Below, one piece after another: positions 62,567-64,000 of a stretch of DNA of 64,000 nucleotides. The translations under genes were made by a program, and so were the position numbers. The stretch lies in the NCBI GenBank assembly GCA_022823625.1, contig JAJEHQ010000025.1, positions 62,001 to 126,000 of the forward strand, written 5' to 3'. The notes under the pieces were generated by a model. It ran no database searches. It saw only the letters and a program-made list of their open reading frames with translations, and had not been told where the DNA came from. This DNA is from Gammaproteobacteria bacterium. GTDB lineage: Bacteria > Pseudomonadota > Gammaproteobacteria > Arenicellales > JAJDZL01. Position 1 is the first letter of the stretch. Each line of letters begins with the position of its first letter.

Positions 62567-62607
62567 AATCAGAATTTAAATATAAATCTTGATTTTCAGA
62601 TTTGGAA

Positions 62608-63690
62608 TCAGCTGTAGCGATAGGGAACGCCAACCTTCTCCATAACATCAGAATACTGACGGAAAGCATCCACCACCTTGCGGGTACGTGGGCTGATTGA
62701 TGCCAAATCTTCCCAGAACTCCTTGGAATCTTCGACAACCTGGTCCCATTCCTCTGCTGGAATGGTGGTCAACTCCATCTTCTCACCTTCTACTCTTAAC
62801 TGGGCCTCGCCGCCCCAGTACCAAACCTGACGATAGTAGTGTGAGTCATTGCATGACATTCGGAATAGCTCCTGAAGATGTGGCGGGAGTGCATTCCAGC
62901 TGTTTGTATTGGCAAAGTAGGAGCCACACCACGCACCGGTTACGTTGTTGAGCAGGGCGTAATTGCATACATCGGCCCACCCGACTTCATAGGCTTCAGT
63001 GAATCCGCACCAGGCCACACCGTCCAGTTCACCAGTACCGATAGCGACTTCAATGTCATCCCAAGGCAGAGTGACTGGCACTAGCCCATAGCGTGACAGG
63101 AATCTGCCAGCGGTCGGGACACCGAATACACGTTTGCCGCGCATATCGGCAAGCGAACGAATCGGATCCCTAGTGAAAATGTGCAGCGGGTCCCAAGCGC
63201 CAGCGCTGATCCACTCTACACCTTCTACCTCACCATACGCTTCAGCCCATATTTCATCCAATCCGTAATACTTGAACAGCACTGGCAAGTCCAAACTGTA
63301 ACGGGTGGAAAACGGGAAGTACCCGCCAAAAACACTGATATCGACTGGTGAAGCCATCGTGGCATCATCACTTTGCACTGCGTCTAGCGCACCCGACTGC
63401 ATGGCTCGAAACAGCTCGTCCGTTGGAACCAACTGATCAGCATAGAACAGTTCGATTTCCATCTGGCCGTGCGCGACTTTGTTGAATGCCTCAATCTGAG
63501 GTAATACCACATGTGCACCGAGCGGAGCACCGGAATACGATTGCAATCGCCATTTAATTGGATTGCTCTGTGAGAACGCGTAAGGCGCTGTTCCTGCAGC
63601 GAGGATACCTGCAGTACCTGCACCGACCTTCTTTACAAATTCCCGACGTTCGTTATTTGTCGGTTGAACAAGTTCTTTTTTGTCTGTCAT
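62608..63690 (-). CDS. TRAP transporter substrate-binding protein DctP
   Basis: 360-aa periplasmic solute receptor. The N-terminus has a twin-arginine signal (ERREFVKK, then GAGTAGILAAGTAPYAFSQ). Mature part: WRLQSYSGAPLGAHVVLPQIEAFNKVAHGQMEIELFYADQLVPTDELFRAMQSGALDA (about 47-105), DMRGKRVFGVPTAGRFLSRYG with the conserved Arg region that binds the ligand carboxylate, and LDGVAWCGFTEAYEVGW. It matches the DctP/FcbT1-like group for 2-oxo or aromatic acids. Follows a DctM gene on the same strand (49 bp). Confidence 0.93.
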   Translation of the reverse strand: MTDKKELVQPTNNERREFVKKVGAGTAGILAAGTAPYAFSQSNPIKWRLQSYSGAPLGAHVVLPQIEAFNKVAHGQMEIELFYADQLVPTDELFRAMQSGALDAVQSDDATMASPVDISVFGGYFPFSTRYSLDLPVLFKYYGLDEIWAEAYGEVEGVEWISAGAWDPLHIFTRDPIRSLADMRGKRVFGVPTAGRFLSRYGLVPVTLPWDDIEVAIGTGELDGVAWCGFTEAYEVGWADVCNYALLNNVTGAWCGSYFANTNSWNALPPHLQELFRMSCNDSHYYRQVWYWGGEAQLRVEGEKMELTTIPAEEWDQVVEDSKEFWEDLASISPRTRKVVDAFRQYSDVMEKVGVPYRYS

Positions 63691-63739
63691 AGTCTACCTC
63701 TCTATCAATTGAAGGTGATTGACCTTAAGAAATGGAGAA

Positions 63740-64000
63740 TCACCTGGTGTATATCTGGCCCGGCAACCACAGAGCGATCTGAGGGAATGCCATGACCAAA
63801 ATCAATGCAACGATCATGACCAGCACGAATGGTGTAATGGAACGATAAATATCCATCAACGAAATTTCCGGCGGCGCCATGGCGCGCATTAGAAAAAGAT
63901 TGTATCCGAATGGCGGAGTCATGTAGGCGATCTGACAAGTGATGGTGTAGAGCACACCGTACCAGACAGGATCGAATCCCAATATTTTCACCAGCGGGAC
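63740..64000 (-). CDS. TRAP transporter large permease DctM, C-terminal end (cut by window end)
   Basis: Last 86 or so residues of a large TRAP permease; the frame runs off the window. PVWYGVLYTITCQIAYMTPPFGYNLFLMRAMAPPEISLMDIYRSITPFVLVMIVALILVMAFPQIALWLP (starting near the window edge) is the standard DctM ending, similar to that of the 11131 permease (TSFLTPPFGFSLFYLRGVAP). Paired with the DctP downstream, forming a second TRAP system whose small permease should lie beyond the window. Confidence 0.92.
   Translation of the reverse strand, partial: VPLVKILGFDPVWYGVLYTITCQIAYMTPPFGYNLFLMRAMAPPEISLMDIYRSITPFVLVMIVALILVMAFPQIALWLPGQIYTR

Noticed and set aside
1-64000. CRISPR arrays, insertion sequences or prophage genes
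   Set aside because: No regularly spaced repeats, transposase, integrase or phage structural genes seen on either strand.

Overview
The window looks like chromosome of a gammaproteobacterium of roughly balanced base composition. The gene orders fis-purH-purD, polA next to engB and cytochrome c4, and pcm-tolC beside waaA are typical of that class. Nitrate respiration, two TRAP uptake systems and an amide-type ABC importer suggest a facultatively anaerobic heterotroph or mixotroph living on small organic solutes. I saw no rRNA, tRNA, CRISPR array, prophage or transposase.

Layout. 1-2750: end of a SUF iron-sulfur operon (sufS, sufU, sufT) and a CCAEP-tail radical SAM protein, closed by a terminator. 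2751-9371: a quinone oxidoreductase, a CtpA protease, a three-gene thiol/sulfane-sulfur operon (unknown helical protein, cupin thiol dioxygenase, four-domain rhodanese) and a divergent GPP34 protein. 9372-11130: gene-poor region with a Uma2 nuclease and two candidate short RNAs. 11131-16080: TRAP permeases, histone-deacetylase-like enzyme, DUF2782 protein and an orphan ABC ATPase. 16195-26742: polA, engB, cytochrome c4, a divergent phosphoglucose isomerase, CHCC zinc finger, ilvE, an HD protein, uvrD and hspQ.

26743-29463 is an accessory insert: an AbiE-like type IV toxin-antitoxin pair between two 70-bp direct repeats (60 of 70 positions identical), with paired operator palindromes around its promoter. 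29464-41806 is the most distinctive region, nine same-strand genes: a MarR regulator, an AmiC-like sensor without a signal peptide, a structured 714-bp spacer, a flotillin, and a complete amide/urea-type ABC importer. The importer's second ATPase is fused to an amidase of the nitrile-cluster type and is followed by an acyl-CoA synthetase. Read together they suggest that an amide is imported, hydrolysed to acid plus ammonia, and the acid activated to its CoA thioester. One permease gene carries an apparent one-base frameshift in a G run.

42156-50618: pcm-tolC converging on a seven-gene operon fis-purH-purD-purE-tsaC-hemF-waaA. 50870-62354: a GntR regulator, then narK(fused)-narG-narH-narJ-narI-ppiC, a full membrane-bound respiratory nitrate reductase with transporter, chaperone and prolyl isomerase. 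The window closes with a second TRAP system on the opposite strand, behind a bidirectional terminator.
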